NCBI RefSeq assembly: GCF_007475365.1
Contig: NZ_CP034442.1
Span: 1,178,001-1,242,000 of the forward strand
DNA length: 64,000 nucleotides
Direction of reading: 5' to 3'
Origin: Streptococcus oralis subsp. dentisani
GTDB lineage: Bacteria; Bacillota; Bacilli; Lactobacillales; Streptococcaceae
Shown: one piece after another, positions 48,739 to 57,406 of the stretch
Layout: every line of letters starts with the position of its first letter
Position numbering within the stretch: the first letter of the stretch is position 1
The notes under the pieces: model-generated
Database searches by the model: none
Told to the model about the DNA's origin: nothing
What the model saw: the letters and a program-made list of their open reading frames with translations, nothing else
Translations under genes and position numbers: made by a program

Positions 48739-49497
48739 CTAAACTCCTCCAAATCGGCGATTCCGACGATTATAGGCTGTAATGGCCTCCTTCAAAGAGG
48801 CTTCATCAAAATCGGGCCACAAGGTATCCGTAAAGTAAAGCTCGCTATAGGCTGCTTGCCATGGCAAGAAATTACTCAAACGTAACTCACCACTCGTACG
48901 GATAATCAAATCAGGATCTCGCAAATCCTTTGGCAGGCGTTGTGTGAAAAGATAATCCCCTATCATATCTTCTGTAATATCACCAGGATTGATTTTGGCA
49001 TCTAGAACTTCCTGAGCCAAGCTCTTAAAAGCCTGCGTAATTTCAGCACGACCACCATAGTTAAGCGCAAAATTGAGAATCAAGCCTGTATTGTTCTTGG
49101 TCAATCCCTCTGCTTTTTTCAAAGATTCAAAAGTCGGCTTAGGCAGGCGGTCTGTCTCCCCAATCATCTGAATCTTAACATTATTTGCATGTAATTCAGG
49201 GACGTAGTTATCATAAAACTCGACTGGCAAGTTCATGATAAACTTGACTTCTTGATCTGGGCGTGTCCAATTTTCCGTTGAAAAGGCATAGACTGTGATG
49301 ACCTTAACTCCCATCTTATTAGCTGCCTTGGTCACCTTTTGGAGGGCTTCCATCCCTGCCTTATGACCAAAAACCCGTGGTTGCATCCGTTTTTTAGCCC
49401 AGCGACCATTTCCATCCATGATGATGCCAATGTGAGCAGGAACCTGTGTTGGAACCTCAACTTCTACAGCTTTATCTTTCTTAAAAAATCCAAACAT
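48739..49497 (-). CDS. uppS: Undecaprenyl diphosphate synthase
   Basis: Cis-prenyltransferase making the C55 carrier lipid for cell-wall synthesis. The 252-residue protein has HIGIIMDGNGRWAKKR, FSTENW and the C-terminal SELYFTDTLWPDF. The start at 49497 has AGGA eight bases upstream. First gene of the operon with cdsA, eep and proS. Confidence 0.97.
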   Translation of the reverse strand: MFGFFKKDKAVEVEVPTQVPAHIGIIMDGNGRWAKKRMQPRVFGHKAGMEALQKVTKAANKMGVKVITVYAFSTENWTRPDQEVKFIMNLPVEFYDNYVPELHANNVKIQMIGETDRLPKPTFESLKKAEGLTKNNTGLILNFALNYGGRAEITQAFKSLAQEVLDAKINPGDITEDMIGDYLFTQRLPKDLRDPDLIIRTSGELRLSNFLPWQAAYSELYFTDTLWPDFDEASLKEAITAYNRRNRRFGGV

Positions 49498-49529
49498 GAT
49501 CTTATTCCTATTCAAAAATCTATCGTTTC

Positions 49530-49538
49530 ATTATACCA
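49530..49538 (-). promoter_or_regulatory. uppS operon promoter (extended -10)
   Basis: TGGTATAAT on the minus strand, no clear -35 box, leader about 25 bases. Confidence 0.65.
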
Positions 49539-49591
49539 TATTTCCCTCTATTCTTCTATTGCTAAGTTACTGCCCCTGCTTACAGATAGAC

Positions 49592-49684
49592 AAAAATAAG
49601 CCGCCTGATTGGGCGACTTTATTTTATAGGGAGATTATTATGAAAAAGTTTTAGGAGTTTAAGTTAAGTTTCTCTTAACTTATG
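49592..49684 (-). ncRNA. CiaR-dependent small RNA (csRNA), copy 1
   Basis: A roughly 93-base transcript on the minus strand. It starts with a hairpin (AAGTTAAGAGAAACTTAACTT), has an unpaired middle containing CTCCT and the complement of GGGAGATTATTATGAAAAAG, and ends in a GC-rich terminator hairpin (GTCGCCC / GGCGGC) with T run. The unpaired part is complementary to a ribosome site plus AUG, the hallmark of csRNAs, which block translation of targets such as competence genes in pneumococcus. The promoter has a CiaR repeat. The 5' end is inferred from the -10 box. Confidence 0.88.
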
Positions 49685-49689
49685 AACTT

Positions 49690-49722
49690 AGTATACACCT
49701 CCTAGCTTAAATTTTTCTTAAG
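49690..49722 (-). promoter_or_regulatory. CiaR-activated promoter of csRNA copy 1
   Basis: Minus strand CTTAAG-AAAAA-TTTAAG (49706-49722), then exactly 10 bases, then TATACT (49690-49695). This is the expected CiaR box position relative to the -10. Confidence 0.85.
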
Positions 49723-49915
49723 TTTTTTGAGAAATGAAGAATCTAAAATAAGATTGCCCACTTGAGTGTACGAAAAGTACCTCAAATCATCTCAAATAGC
49801 CAATCTAAGTCTAAAACCTAGCTTTTTCTGAAAGTCATTTCAAGCTGACACCTTTTTCCATAGTTTATAGATTGAAACTTTGCCTCATAAGTTACTTTCA
49901 TAATGCACTCATCTA
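49723..49915. other. Intergenic region with nested inverted repeats
   Basis: Between the csRNA promoter and the end of the ABC ATPase gene. It contains a hairpin TTGAG-GTAC / GTAC-CTCAA with GAAAA loop (49762-49785), enclosed by AGATTG (49751-49756) and CAATCT (49801-49806). It may be the 3' end of the ABC operon transcript. No gene supported. Confidence 0.4.
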
Positions 49916-50680
49916 TCAAATCATATATTCTACACTATAGCTAGCATCTGATAAGATACGAGCCAAGAACTGCTTGGTTCGTTCTTCCTGAGGACGACTA
50001 AAGAAATCGTGGGGATTATTCTCCTCTACGATACGGCCTCCATCCATGAAAATAACGTGGTTAGCGACATCTCTAGCAAATCCCATCTCATGTGTGACGA
50101 CCACCATGGTCACACCTTCTCCCGCCAACTGTTTCAGAACATCCAAAACATCTCCAACCAACTCAGGGTCTAGTGCTGATGTTGGTTCATCTAGCAAAAT
50201 GACCTCGGGCTTGACAGCAATAGCACGCGCAATTCCTATTCGTTGTTGTTGTCCTCCAGATAGTTGTGAAGGGTAGTAGTCTTTGTAGGCCAGTAAACCA
50301 ACTTTTTCCAAGGCAGATTCTGCACGTTTGAGCGCTTCTTCCTTGGGAACTTTACGAGCGACGACTAGACCTTCTAGAATATTTTCCAGAGCAGTTTTAT
50401 TTGCAAAGAGATTGTAGTGTTGGAAAACAAAGGCTGTTTTTTGGCGAATTTCTAGAATATCTTTCTTGCTTAATTTGGCTAAGTCATAGGTCTTTCCTGC
50501 CAAGGTCAAACGGCCACTGTCCGCTTTTTCTAAGTGGTTGAGACAACGGAGAAAGGTCGTTTTCCCTGAACCTGATGGTCCTAAAATAACGACGACATCC
50601 CCTTGGTTGACCTGGAGATTGACATCCTCTAGTACCTGCCTCTCACCAAATGTTTTTGCGATATGTTCTACTTGTAACAT
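49916..50680 (-). CDS. Polar amino-acid ABC transporter, ATP-binding protein
   Basis: PAAT-family ATPase of 254 residues: Walker [10 protein letters not shown], signature [14 protein letters not shown], Walker [13 protein letters not shown] and the switch His in VTHEMGFA. It energises import by the two permeases directly upstream, nine bases away. The substrate is not fixed by sequence; relatives take up cystine, glutamine, arginine or methylated sulfur amino acids. Last gene of the operon. Confidence 0.94.
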   Translation of the reverse strand: MLQVEHIAKTFGERQVLEDVNLQVNQGDVVVILGPSGSGKTTFLRCLNHLEKADSGRLTLAGKTYDLAKLSKKDILEIRQKTAFVFQHYNLFANKTALENILEGLVVARKVPKEEALKRAESALEKVGLLAYKDYYPSQLSGGQQQRIGIARAIAVKPEVILLDEPTSALDPELVGDVLDVLKQLAGEGVTMVVVTHEMGFARDVANHVIFMDGGRIVEENNPHDFFSRPQEERTKQFLARILSDASYSVEYMI

Positions 50681-50689
50681 CCTGTCCTC

Positions 50690-51412
50690 CTATACAAAAC
50701 GCGCGCTAGATGCTTTTGCTCTCTTTTCTTTTTTCACATAGCCTTTCTCCAGTAGGGAGAAGCCCCACTGAATCAAACCACAGATCAAAATATACTGCAA
50801 AAAGATCACAAAATAAGACTCAAAATACTGGTAACCGTAGGACGCTTCCACACGGGCAATAGCGGTGATATCCTTGATAGTCATAACAAAGACTAGGGAA
50901 GTCCCTTTGACGATATTGATTACCAGATTGGCCAAGTTAGGCAAGGCTGAGCGCAGGGCTTGAGGAAAAACGATCCTTAGATAGGCCTGGGTCGTAGTCA
51001 GCCCAATCGCATGCGCCGCCTCTAATTGTCCCTTGTCCACCGTCAAGATAGCTGAACGCAAAATCTCCGACAAACTCCCAACCGTCATCAGACTATAAAT
51101 GATAAAGGCATAGTAGAGAGGATCAAGCTTGAAAATATCAAAGTCACTTCCTATACTTTTGAAAAATTGATTCAGCAGACTTGGAAACAAACTATAAAAG
51201 AAGAGAATCAATAAAATCGGAGGAGTCGCTCGGATAAAAGCCAGATAGACTAGAGAAAAACTTCTAACCCCTCGAACCTTGTAAATCTGCCCCAAGGCTA
51301 AAAATAGAGCAGGTAAAAAGCTTAAGACCATAGCCACAATCATAATGGCCAAGGTGATTGGCACACCTTTTAAGGTCTCCAGAAAGGTCTTTACAATATA
51401 GTCTATGTCCAT
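50690..51412 (-). CDS. Polar amino-acid ABC transporter permease 2
   Basis: HisM/TcyM-like integral membrane subunit, 240 residues, about five helices. The ATPase-contact EAA loop is EAAHAIGLTTTQAYLRIVFPQALRS (residues about 130-155). The basic C-terminus KKEKRAKASS faces the cytoplasm. It ends four bases before the first permease begins on the transcript, so translation is coupled. Confidence 0.93.
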   Translation of the reverse strand: MDIDYIVKTFLETLKGVPITLAIMIVAMVLSFLPALFLALGQIYKVRGVRSFSLVYLAFIRATPPILLILFFYSLFPSLLNQFFKSIGSDFDIFKLDPLYYAFIIYSLMTVGSLSEILRSAILTVDKGQLEAAHAIGLTTTQAYLRIVFPQALRSALPNLANLVINIVKGTSLVFVMTIKDITAIARVEASYGYQYFESYFVIFLQYILICGLIQWGFSLLEKGYVKKEKRAKASSARFV

Positions 51413-51415
51413 TTC

Positions 51416-52108
51416 TTACCTCCCTTTTGTTTCCAAAGACTTCTCAAGCAAACGACTCAAGCTAGAAATAACTAAGGCAATCCCCCAATAAAGAAGCGCA
51501 ACTGCCGTATAGGTTTCCAGAGAGTAGTTCCCTAAATTGCGACTAATCAAGAGATTGCCTGCCCCCATAACATCAACGAAACCAATCGTATAAGCCAAGG
51601 CAGCATCCCGCATCAGATTGAGAATAGCGGTTGTTATATTGGGAAGAGCAACTTGAAAAGCTTGGGGAAAAATGATTCTCCAAAAGGTCTGACTTGGAGT
51701 CAAACCAATACTAAGCCCGGCCTCTGTCTGCCCCTTTGGAATAGCTTGATAGGCCGCCTTGAAAACCTCAGCAACGATAGCCGCAAACAAGAGAATCATC
51801 GTCAAGAGAACAAAAATAGTTTTAGACCAGTTGTTGATATCCAAACCCAGCCACCATTTCAGAAATTCTGGCAAGCCATAAAAGACTAGAAAAAGCAAGA
51901 CAATCGGCGGTGTACAACGAAGGGTAAAGATATAACCTTTGGAAATTGCTGCAAAACTCTTGTCTTCTCCTACTTGCGCCCAGGCCAAGAGTCCTCCAAA
52001 AAGGGAACCAAGAAGAGTGGTAAAAAAGAGAATGGACAAGGTCATAGGAAGTGCCTGCAATAAGGTCGGCAAAAACTGAAAGACCTTGGAAAAATCATAA
52101 GAAACCAT
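51416..52108 (-). CDS. Polar amino-acid ABC transporter permease 1
   Basis: Second membrane subunit, 230 residues, with RCTPPIVLLFLVFYGLPEF and EAA loop TEAGLSIGLTPSQTFWRIIFPQ. Together with its neighbour it forms a heterodimeric channel. Confidence 0.93.
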   Translation of the reverse strand: MVSYDFSKVFQFLPTLLQALPMTLSILFFTTLLGSLFGGLLAWAQVGEDKSFAAISKGYIFTLRCTPPIVLLFLVFYGLPEFLKWWLGLDINNWSKTIFVLLTMILLFAAIVAEVFKAAYQAIPKGQTEAGLSIGLTPSQTFWRIIFPQAFQVALPNITTAILNLMRDAALAYTIGFVDVMGAGNLLISRNLGNYSLETYTAVALLYWGIALVISSLSRLLEKSLETKGR

Positions 52109-52140
52109 GCAAAACCCTTTCTAGTCTTGGAATTTCTGGT

Positions 52141-53019
52141 CTAGTCTTTGTCTACGTAACTAAAGACATCTTCTTTGAAATATTGCTGAGATAGCTTAGC
52201 AAGCGTGCCATCTTCTTTCAACTCTTTGATTGCTTTTTCATATTCTTTAGCAAATTTCTCACCCTTTTCATCACGGTGAATCAAGGGATAAGTTGGAATG
52301 CCCTTGTATGGGAACCAGCTGAGTTTGTCCGCATATTGGTGGTAAGGGCCATCTTCTGCGGTAACTGCTTTTTCAAAGGACAGTTTGATATCAAAGAAGG
52401 CATCATAACGTCCTTCTAAGACCCAGGCATAGGCATCTGCCACCTTAAAAGATTCCGCTGCTGTTAGCTCAATCGGTGCGTCCTGATGTTTTTCATTGTA
52501 GCTGGTGATAACATTCCATTGAGCATTCTGTGGAGAGATAGGAACCAATTTCCCTTTATTCTTGGCAAAGTCATCAATGGTTTTGTATTTCTGTTCGTCT
52601 TCTTTTCTGACAGTAAATCCGATAATACTTGCTCCGACTGGTTCAGATGGAATGACAAACTTTTTAGCTCGTTCATCTGTGTACCAAGCTCCCTTGGTTC
52701 CGATGTCATACTTGCCTGATTCCAGACCGATCAAGAGGTCATCATCACTGGTACCCGTATATTCAAATTGATAGTTTGCCAACTTCTCATCAACAGCCTT
52801 CAAAACAGCTACTTCATAACCATCTGACTCCCCTTTTTCATTGACAAAGTCATAAGGTACGTAGTTTTGTGTATGGGCAACCTTCAAGGTTATGACCTCA
52901 CCAGATGAGGCTGTTTCCCCCTCCTTGGCTGGAGCGCCAGCTAAACTTCTCCCGATAATCGTTGCCCCAATTACTGCAACAACTGCTACACCACCGATAA
53001 TCCATGCTTTTTTACTCAT
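52141..53019 (-). CDS. Substrate-binding protein of the amino-acid ABC transporter
   Basis: SBP family 3 protein, 292 residues, with VAHTQNYVPYDFVNEKGESDGYEVAV, DLLIGLESGKYDIGTKGAW and a C-terminal KELKEDGTLAKLSQQYF. The N-terminus MSKKAWIIGGVAVVAVIGATIIG is a membrane anchor without lipobox cysteine, unusual for a Gram-positive SBP, which is normally a lipoprotein. It may be held by the uncleaved helix or released after an A-x-A site. It lies between the methyltransferase-like gene and the permeases. Confidence 0.92.
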   Translation of the reverse strand: MSKKAWIIGGVAVVAVIGATIIGRSLAGAPAKEGETASSGEVITLKVAHTQNYVPYDFVNEKGESDGYEVAVLKAVDEKLANYQFEYTGTSDDDLLIGLESGKYDIGTKGAWYTDERAKKFVIPSEPVGASIIGFTVRKEDEQKYKTIDDFAKNKGKLVPISPQNAQWNVITSYNEKHQDAPIELTAAESFKVADAYAWVLEGRYDAFFDIKLSFEKAVTAEDGPYHQYADKLSWFPYKGIPTYPLIHRDEKGEKFAKEYEKAIKELKEDGTLAKLSQQYFKEDVFSYVDKD

Positions 53020-53030
53020 CTTTTTCTCCT

Positions 53031-54029
53031 TCAGTTTTCAAGCGCTTCTCTGACCCACTGGATACGTTCAACTGCGATATCACTTGGAATGGTACAATCT
53101 GCCCCAAGTACCAAGCACTGTTTCCCAGTTTCTGCAACTAGTTTCTTTGCCTCAGCCTGAACGGCATCCTTGCTGCCAGTATACAGTAAGCCCGTCTTGC
53201 CATTTTCGAATCCTCCAAGAACCGTACGTCCCTTGAAAATCTCACGACCTTCCTTGAGAGCGATTCCCTCTGGTCCTACAGCCCAATTAAAGACTTGGGC
53301 AGGATAGTCTGCAAAAAGGTGAATATCATTTCGCGCTCCCTCGTAGCCACAGATATGAAGAACTGTGACACCACCAACAGCACTAGCCGCTTCTAGAATA
53401 GTTATCTCGCTAGGTGCAATGACGGCTTGATAATCTGTTGCCGACACTCGTTGATCTTGGATACTCTGCACGCTGAGGTAGATTCCATCAGCACCAGCCT
53501 CTTCGATGACAGATCGACTGAGACTCGCAATATCCTCTGCAATCACATCCAACACCTTTTTAAGGGCTTCAGGATCTTCCACCAGAAAGTCTGCAATAAG
53601 GTCATCCCCGCCAGACACTTCCCCAAGCAGCCACTTGAGATAGGTCACAGGAGCAAAAATATTGTAAATCGCAACGATATCTTCTGTAAACTCTTGCTTA
53701 ATTTTCTTAACCAAGTCCACCTGCTCTTTTATCCAAGCGTGCTCTGGTCCGAGTGGTTGAATGGTCGCCAATTCTTGAAGTGATTTTCCTTTGGCAATCG
53801 CTGGATTTGGATAAGCAAAGTAGCCATCGCTCATGAGTTTGATAAAGTCCGGCTGAACTTCTCGGATAAAGCGCTTATGGCCCTCGATATTCTTCTCGAT
53901 AATGACTGGATTTGAGAAACCGTGTAGCCATTCGTCTTCGGATGTGAAATGGTGCCAAAAGCCAACTGGCACACGTTCAACCTTTTCACCTCTAAATGCT
54001 TTTAAAACCCATTCTTTTTTTTCTGACAT
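53031..54029 (-). CDS. UroD/MtaA-superfamily protein, putative zinc methyltransferase (copy 1)
   Basis: Cytoplasmic TIM-barrel protein of 332 residues. It has the zinc triad of MtaA/CmuA-type methyltransferases: H225 and C227 in VLHICGYEGARND and C312 in LGADCTIPSD. True uroporphyrinogen decarboxylases lack this triad. Zinc there activates a thiol as methyl acceptor. The N-terminus has EKVERVPVGFWHHF. Streptococci are not known for corrinoid metabolism, so the methyl donor is unclear. Its transport-operon context suggests it works on the imported compound. Confidence 0.85.
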   Translation of the reverse strand: MSEKKEWVLKAFRGEKVERVPVGFWHHFTSEDEWLHGFSNPVIIEKNIEGHKRFIREVQPDFIKLMSDGYFAYPNPAIAKGKSLQELATIQPLGPEHAWIKEQVDLVKKIKQEFTEDIVAIYNIFAPVTYLKWLLGEVSGGDDLIADFLVEDPEALKKVLDVIAEDIASLSRSVIEEAGADGIYLSVQSIQDQRVSATDYQAVIAPSEITILEAASAVGGVTVLHICGYEGARNDIHLFADYPAQVFNWAVGPEGIALKEGREIFKGRTVLGGFENGKTGLLYTGSKDAVQAEAKKLVAETGKQCLVLGADCTIPSDIAVERIQWVREALEN

Positions 54030-54031
54030 TC

Positions 54032-54235
54032 TTATTCTCCATTTCTTACTTTTTCAACTAATAAACTGCTTGCGATATCATTCGAGCGTAGAAAGGGGAG
54101 ACTGGACTTGGAAAAATCCTGAACTCCACGACATCTCTCTCCATTTTTGCAGTACCCATTTTTTACGACGCTTATGGCAACCAAGGCCAGCAAACCGACA
54201 ACTGCAATGAAGATGCCCCATCTTTTACTTTTCAT
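54032..54235 (-). CDS. Small membrane-anchored protein of the methyltransferase operon
   Basis: A 67-residue protein with a basic start and one strong N-terminal helix (RWGIFIAVVGLLALVAISVV), then a short hydrophilic tail with two Cys in NGYCKNGERC. It has the very good ribosome site AAGGAGGAGCT and is only 2 and 11 bases from its neighbours. The next gene's ribosome site lies in its last codons. The N-terminus resembles that of the binding protein at 52141-53019, so it could be a truncated second binding protein. A genuine small component is equally possible. Confidence 0.6.
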   Translation of the reverse strand: MKSKRWGIFIAVVGLLALVAISVVKNGYCKNGERCRGVQDFSKSSLPFLRSNDIASSLLVEKVRNGE

Positions 54236-54246
54236 AGCTCCTCCTT

Positions 54247-55251
54247 TTAGAGAACAGCTGCCTGCCGAATCCAGTCCAACCTCTCTAAGTCAAAGTCATC
54301 TGGAACAGTACAGTCAGCTCCCAGAAGAACGCCTTTACTACCAGCTTCAGCCAGCAACCGCCTTGTTTCATTTTGCAATTCCGCCTTGGAACCTTGATAA
54401 AGCAAGCTTTTCTTGCCATTTTCAAATCCACCTAAAACGGCCTTGCCTGGGAACAACTCCTGACCCTGTGTCAAACTAACATACTCATGGTGGGTCGCCC
54501 AGTTGACCACTTGAGCTGGATAATCCTTAAATATCGTCACATCATTACTCGCACCTTCAAAACCACAGATATGGAGGATATTGGTCCCACCAACCTGATT
54601 AGCCGCCTTTAAAACTGCTATATTGCTCGGTTCGATATAGGTTTGGTAGAGTGCTGGTGTGATGCGCTCATCTTGAATTTCCTGGGTGCTGAGGTAAATC
54701 CCATCGACACCGCCTTGCTGGATGATTTTCTGAGTTAGGATAGCAATATCTCTTGCAATAACATCTAGAATCGCTCTGAATTGCTCAGGATTTTCAAGCA
54801 ATAGGTCGGCTACTTCCTTATCTCCCCGTGAAGTTTCTGTACGGAACCAGCGCTTGAGGTAGGAGATCGGTGAAAAGATATTGTAGAAAGAAGCAATCTC
54901 TTCGGTAAAGGTCTCTCGAATCGCTTGTACCACTTCCACCTGTTGCTGAATCCATGGGTGTTCCTCACCAATCGACTCAATAGAAGTCAACTCCTGAATG
55001 CTTGCAATCTTAGGACTATAGACATTACTTGGATAAAGGAAAAAACCGTCGCTCATAATTTTGACAAAATCAGGACGAATCCTTTCCACATAGTTGCGAT
55101 GCCCATCAACACTTTTTTGAAAGATACGTGGATTATTTAATCCCTGCCCCTTTTCTTCGAGTGTTACAAAATGAAACCAAAATCCCACAGGAACTCTTTC
55201 CACTTCATCGCCTCGAATCGCTCTAAAGACTAAATCTCTTTTGCTTGCCAT
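54247..55251 (-). CDS. UroD/MtaA-superfamily protein, putative zinc methyltransferase (copy 2)
   Basis: Paralogue of the gene at 53031-54029, 334 residues, with the same landmarks: EVERVPVGFWFHF, H227 and C229 in ILHICGFEGASND, GGFENGKKSLLYQGSK and C314 in LGADCTVPDD. The start at 55251 (MASKRD) has AAGGAGAAAGG; the longer frame is not needed. First gene of the operon, which runs to the ABC ATPase. Two paralogues in tandem may form a heterodimer or act on two substrates. Confidence 0.85.
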   Translation of the reverse strand: MASKRDLVFRAIRGDEVERVPVGFWFHFVTLEEKGQGLNNPRIFQKSVDGHRNYVERIRPDFVKIMSDGFFLYPSNVYSPKIASIQELTSIESIGEEHPWIQQQVEVVQAIRETFTEEIASFYNIFSPISYLKRWFRTETSRGDKEVADLLLENPEQFRAILDVIARDIAILTQKIIQQGGVDGIYLSTQEIQDERITPALYQTYIEPSNIAVLKAANQVGGTNILHICGFEGASNDVTIFKDYPAQVVNWATHHEYVSLTQGQELFPGKAVLGGFENGKKSLLYQGSKAELQNETRRLLAEAGSKGVLLGADCTVPDDFDLERLDWIRQAAVL

Positions 55252-55303
55252 ACCTTTCTCCTTCCATTTGGATTGAAACCATCTTACCACTCCTTTTCCC
55301 CTT

Positions 55304-55339
55304 TTCCCAATATATATTGACTATTGACTTGATTGGGAA
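55304..55339. other. Inverted repeat upstream of the methyltransferase/ABC operon
   Basis: Perfect 8-base arms TTCCCAAT and ATTGGGAA separated by 20 bases that contain TTGACTA-TTGACTT as a short direct repeat. It lies 50-90 bases before the first gene and could be an operator or a leader hairpin. Confidence 0.45.
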
Positions 55340-55355
55340 TTTTTATATCTATAAA

Positions 55356-55402
55356 GAAAAACACCTTAGAAATCCCTTTAAATCAGGTTTTCTAAGGTGT
55401 TT
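55356..55402 (-). terminator. Terminator of glmS
   Basis: Long stem AAACACCTTAGAAA / TTTCTAAGGTGTTT with T run. Confidence 0.88.
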
Positions 55403-55479
55403 ATACTCATTGTTTTCAAATGATGTTCTCTACGATATGAAATTTTTATAAGCTTGATAAGAATTATTTATACTCAGTC

Positions 55480-57288
55480 TTATTCCACAGTTACTGACTT
55501 GGCAAGGTTACGTGGTTTGTCCACATCAAGGCCACGGTGGAGTGTTGCAAAGTAAGCGACTAATTGCGTTGGCACGACCATTGAGATTGGTGAAAGGTAA
55601 GGATGGACGGTCGTCAGAACGATATCGTCTGTCTCTTTAGCAACATTTTCTTCTGCGATAGTAAGAACCTTGGCACCACGGGCTGCGACCTCTTGGATAT
55701 TTCCACGAGTGTGGTTAGCAAGGACTGGATCTGACAAGAGGGCCAAGACAGGCGTTCCTTCTTCAATCAAGGCAATCGTTCCATGCTTGAGTTCTCCTGC
55801 CGCAAAGCCTTCACACTGGATGTAAGAAATCTCTTTAAGCTTAAGACTCGCTTCCATAGCTACGTAGTAGTCTTGACCACGTCCGATATAAAAGGCGTTG
55901 CGAGTTGTTTCAAGAAGCTCACGAACCTTGGCATCAATGGTTTCTTTCTCAGAAAGAGTTGATTCGATAGACTGAGCCACGATAGACAACTCACGAATCA
56001 GATCAAAGGCTTGTGCTTTAGCATTGCCATTTGCTTCACCGACTGCTTTTGCAAGGAAGGCAAGAGCTGCAATTTGCGCTGTATAAGCCTTGGTTGATGC
56101 CACAGCAATTTCAGGACCCGCGTGAAGGAGCATGGTATGGTTGGCTTCGCGTGAAAGGGTTGAACCTGGCACGTTTGTCACTGTCAAGCTTGGGATGCCT
56201 AACTCATTGGCCTTGACCAAAACTTGACGGCTGTCAGCTGTTTCACCAGACTGGCTGATAAAGATAAAGAGTGGTTTTTGGCTGAGAAGTGGCATACCAT
56301 AGCCCCACTCAGATGAGATTCCAAGTTCCACTGGCGTATCCGTCAATTCTTCCAACATCTTCTTAGAAGCAAATCCTGCATGGTAAGAAGTTCCAGCCGC
56401 AAGGATGTAGATGCGGTCAGCGTCTTGAACAGCCTTGATGATAGCTGGATCAACCACTACTTGACCCGCCTCATCTGTGTAGGCTTGGATGAGTTTACGC
56501 ATAACTGTTGGTTGCTCGTCAATTTCCTTGAGCATGTAGTAAGGATAAGTTCCCTTACCGATATCTGACAAGTCTAGCTCGGCAGTATAGCTAGCACGCT
56601 CACGGCGATTGCCATCATAGTCTTGAACTTCGACGCTATCAGCCTTGACGATTACCAACTCTTGGTCATGGATTTCCATGTATTGGTTGGTTTCACGAAT
56701 CATAGCCATAGCATCTGAGCAGACCATGTTATAGCCTTCCCCAAGACCAATCAAAAGTGGTGATTTATTTTTCGCCACATAGATAACATCTGGATTTTCA
56801 GAGTCAATCAAGGCAAAGGCATAAGAACCACGAATGATGTGAAGGGCTTTTTTGAAGGCTTCAAGAACTGAGAAACCATCTTCTTCAACAAATTTACCAA
56901 TCAAGTGAACGGCGATTTCCGTATCTGTTTGCCCCTTGAAGTGGTGACCTGCAAGGTATTCTTCCTTGATCTCAAGGTAGTTTTCAATCACCCCATTGTG
57001 TACCAAGACAAAACGTCCTGTCTCAGAGCGATGTGGGTGAGCATTGTCCTCAGTTGGTTTCCCGTGAGTCGCCCAACGCGTATGTCCGATACCAGTCGTT
57101 CCCTCAACACCAGCTGTCTTAGCAGACAATTCAGCGATACGACCGACAGCTTTGACTAGATGATTTTCAGCACCACCTAGAACAAAAATCCCCGCAGAAT
57201 CATAGCCACGGTATTCAAGCTTTTCAAGTCCTTGAATCAAAATATCAGTTGCATTTGTGTTTCCAACAACACCGACAATTCCACACAT
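55480..57288 (-). CDS. glmS: Glutamine-fructose-6-phosphate aminotransferase
   Basis: Makes glucosamine-6-phosphate, the entry to cell-wall amino sugars. The 602-residue protein has an N-terminal glutaminase with the nucleophile C2 (MCGIVGVVG) and [10 protein letters not shown], followed by two SIS isomerase domains ([48 protein letters not shown]) and the C-terminal [12 protein letters not shown]. No ribosome site is visible within 15 bases of the ATG. Confidence 0.97.
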   Translation of the reverse strand: MCGIVGVVGNTNATDILIQGLEKLEYRGYDSAGIFVLGGAENHLVKAVGRIAELSAKTAGVEGTTGIGHTRWATHGKPTEDNAHPHRSETGRFVLVHNGVIENYLEIKEEYLAGHHFKGQTDTEIAVHLIGKFVEEDGFSVLEAFKKALHIIRGSYAFALIDSENPDVIYVAKNKSPLLIGLGEGYNMVCSDAMAMIRETNQYMEIHDQELVIVKADSVEVQDYDGNRRERASYTAELDLSDIGKGTYPYYMLKEIDEQPTVMRKLIQAYTDEAGQVVVDPAIIKAVQDADRIYILAAGTSYHAGFASKKMLEELTDTPVELGISSEWGYGMPLLSQKPLFIFISQSGETADSRQVLVKANELGIPSLTVTNVPGSTLSREANHTMLLHAGPEIAVASTKAYTAQIAALAFLAKAVGEANGNAKAQAFDLIRELSIVAQSIESTLSEKETIDAKVRELLETTRNAFYIGRGQDYYVAMEASLKLKEISYIQCEGFAAGELKHGTIALIEEGTPVLALLSDPVLANHTRGNIQEVAARGAKVLTIAEENVAKETDDIVLTTVHPYLSPISMVVPTQLVAYFATLHRGLDVDKPRNLAKSVTVE

Positions 57289-57324
57289 AGTATATACGAC
57301 ACAGACCAGCTGTGCTTTCCCCTT

Positions 57325-57344
57325 AAATTGGTATAGTCTGATTT
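57325..57344. promoter_or_regulatory. NagR-like (dre) box 1 in the glmS leader
   Basis: Contains TTGGTATAGTCTGA, 11 of 14 matches to the NagR palindrome TTGGTATAGACCAA as I recall it. It sits downstream of the glmS start point, a repression position. Confidence 0.5.
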
Positions 57345-57368
57345 TCCTTTTACAGAACCAGCAAAGAC

Positions 57369-57397
57369 AGTATATACTTGTTTTTCTCGCTTGTCAA
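57369..57397 (-). promoter_or_regulatory. glmS promoter
   Basis: Perfect TTGACA, 17-base spacer, TATACT on the minus strand; leader about 75 bases. Confidence 0.85.
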
Positions 57398-57406
57398 GTA
57401 TAAAAA

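Noticed and set aside
49629..49674. Apparent ribosome site plus ATG on the plus strand (GGGAG...ATGAAAAAG), suggesting a leader peptide
   Set aside because: It is the complement of the csRNA targeting core, recurs at 61134-61153, and stops within a few codons.
49818..49901. 27-codon frame on the minus strand (MKVTYEAKFQ...)
   Set aside because: No convincing ribosome site, no recognisable family, and it lies in the trailing region of the ABC operon.
55252..55355. SAM or T-box riboswitch before the methyltransferase operon
   Set aside because: Only about 100 bases between the glmS terminator and the first gene, and no T-box sequence or S-box core is visible.
57289..57368. glmS ribozyme in the glmS leader
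   Set aside because: The leader is about 75 bases and shows none of the conserved core; streptococcal glmS is not ribozyme-controlled.
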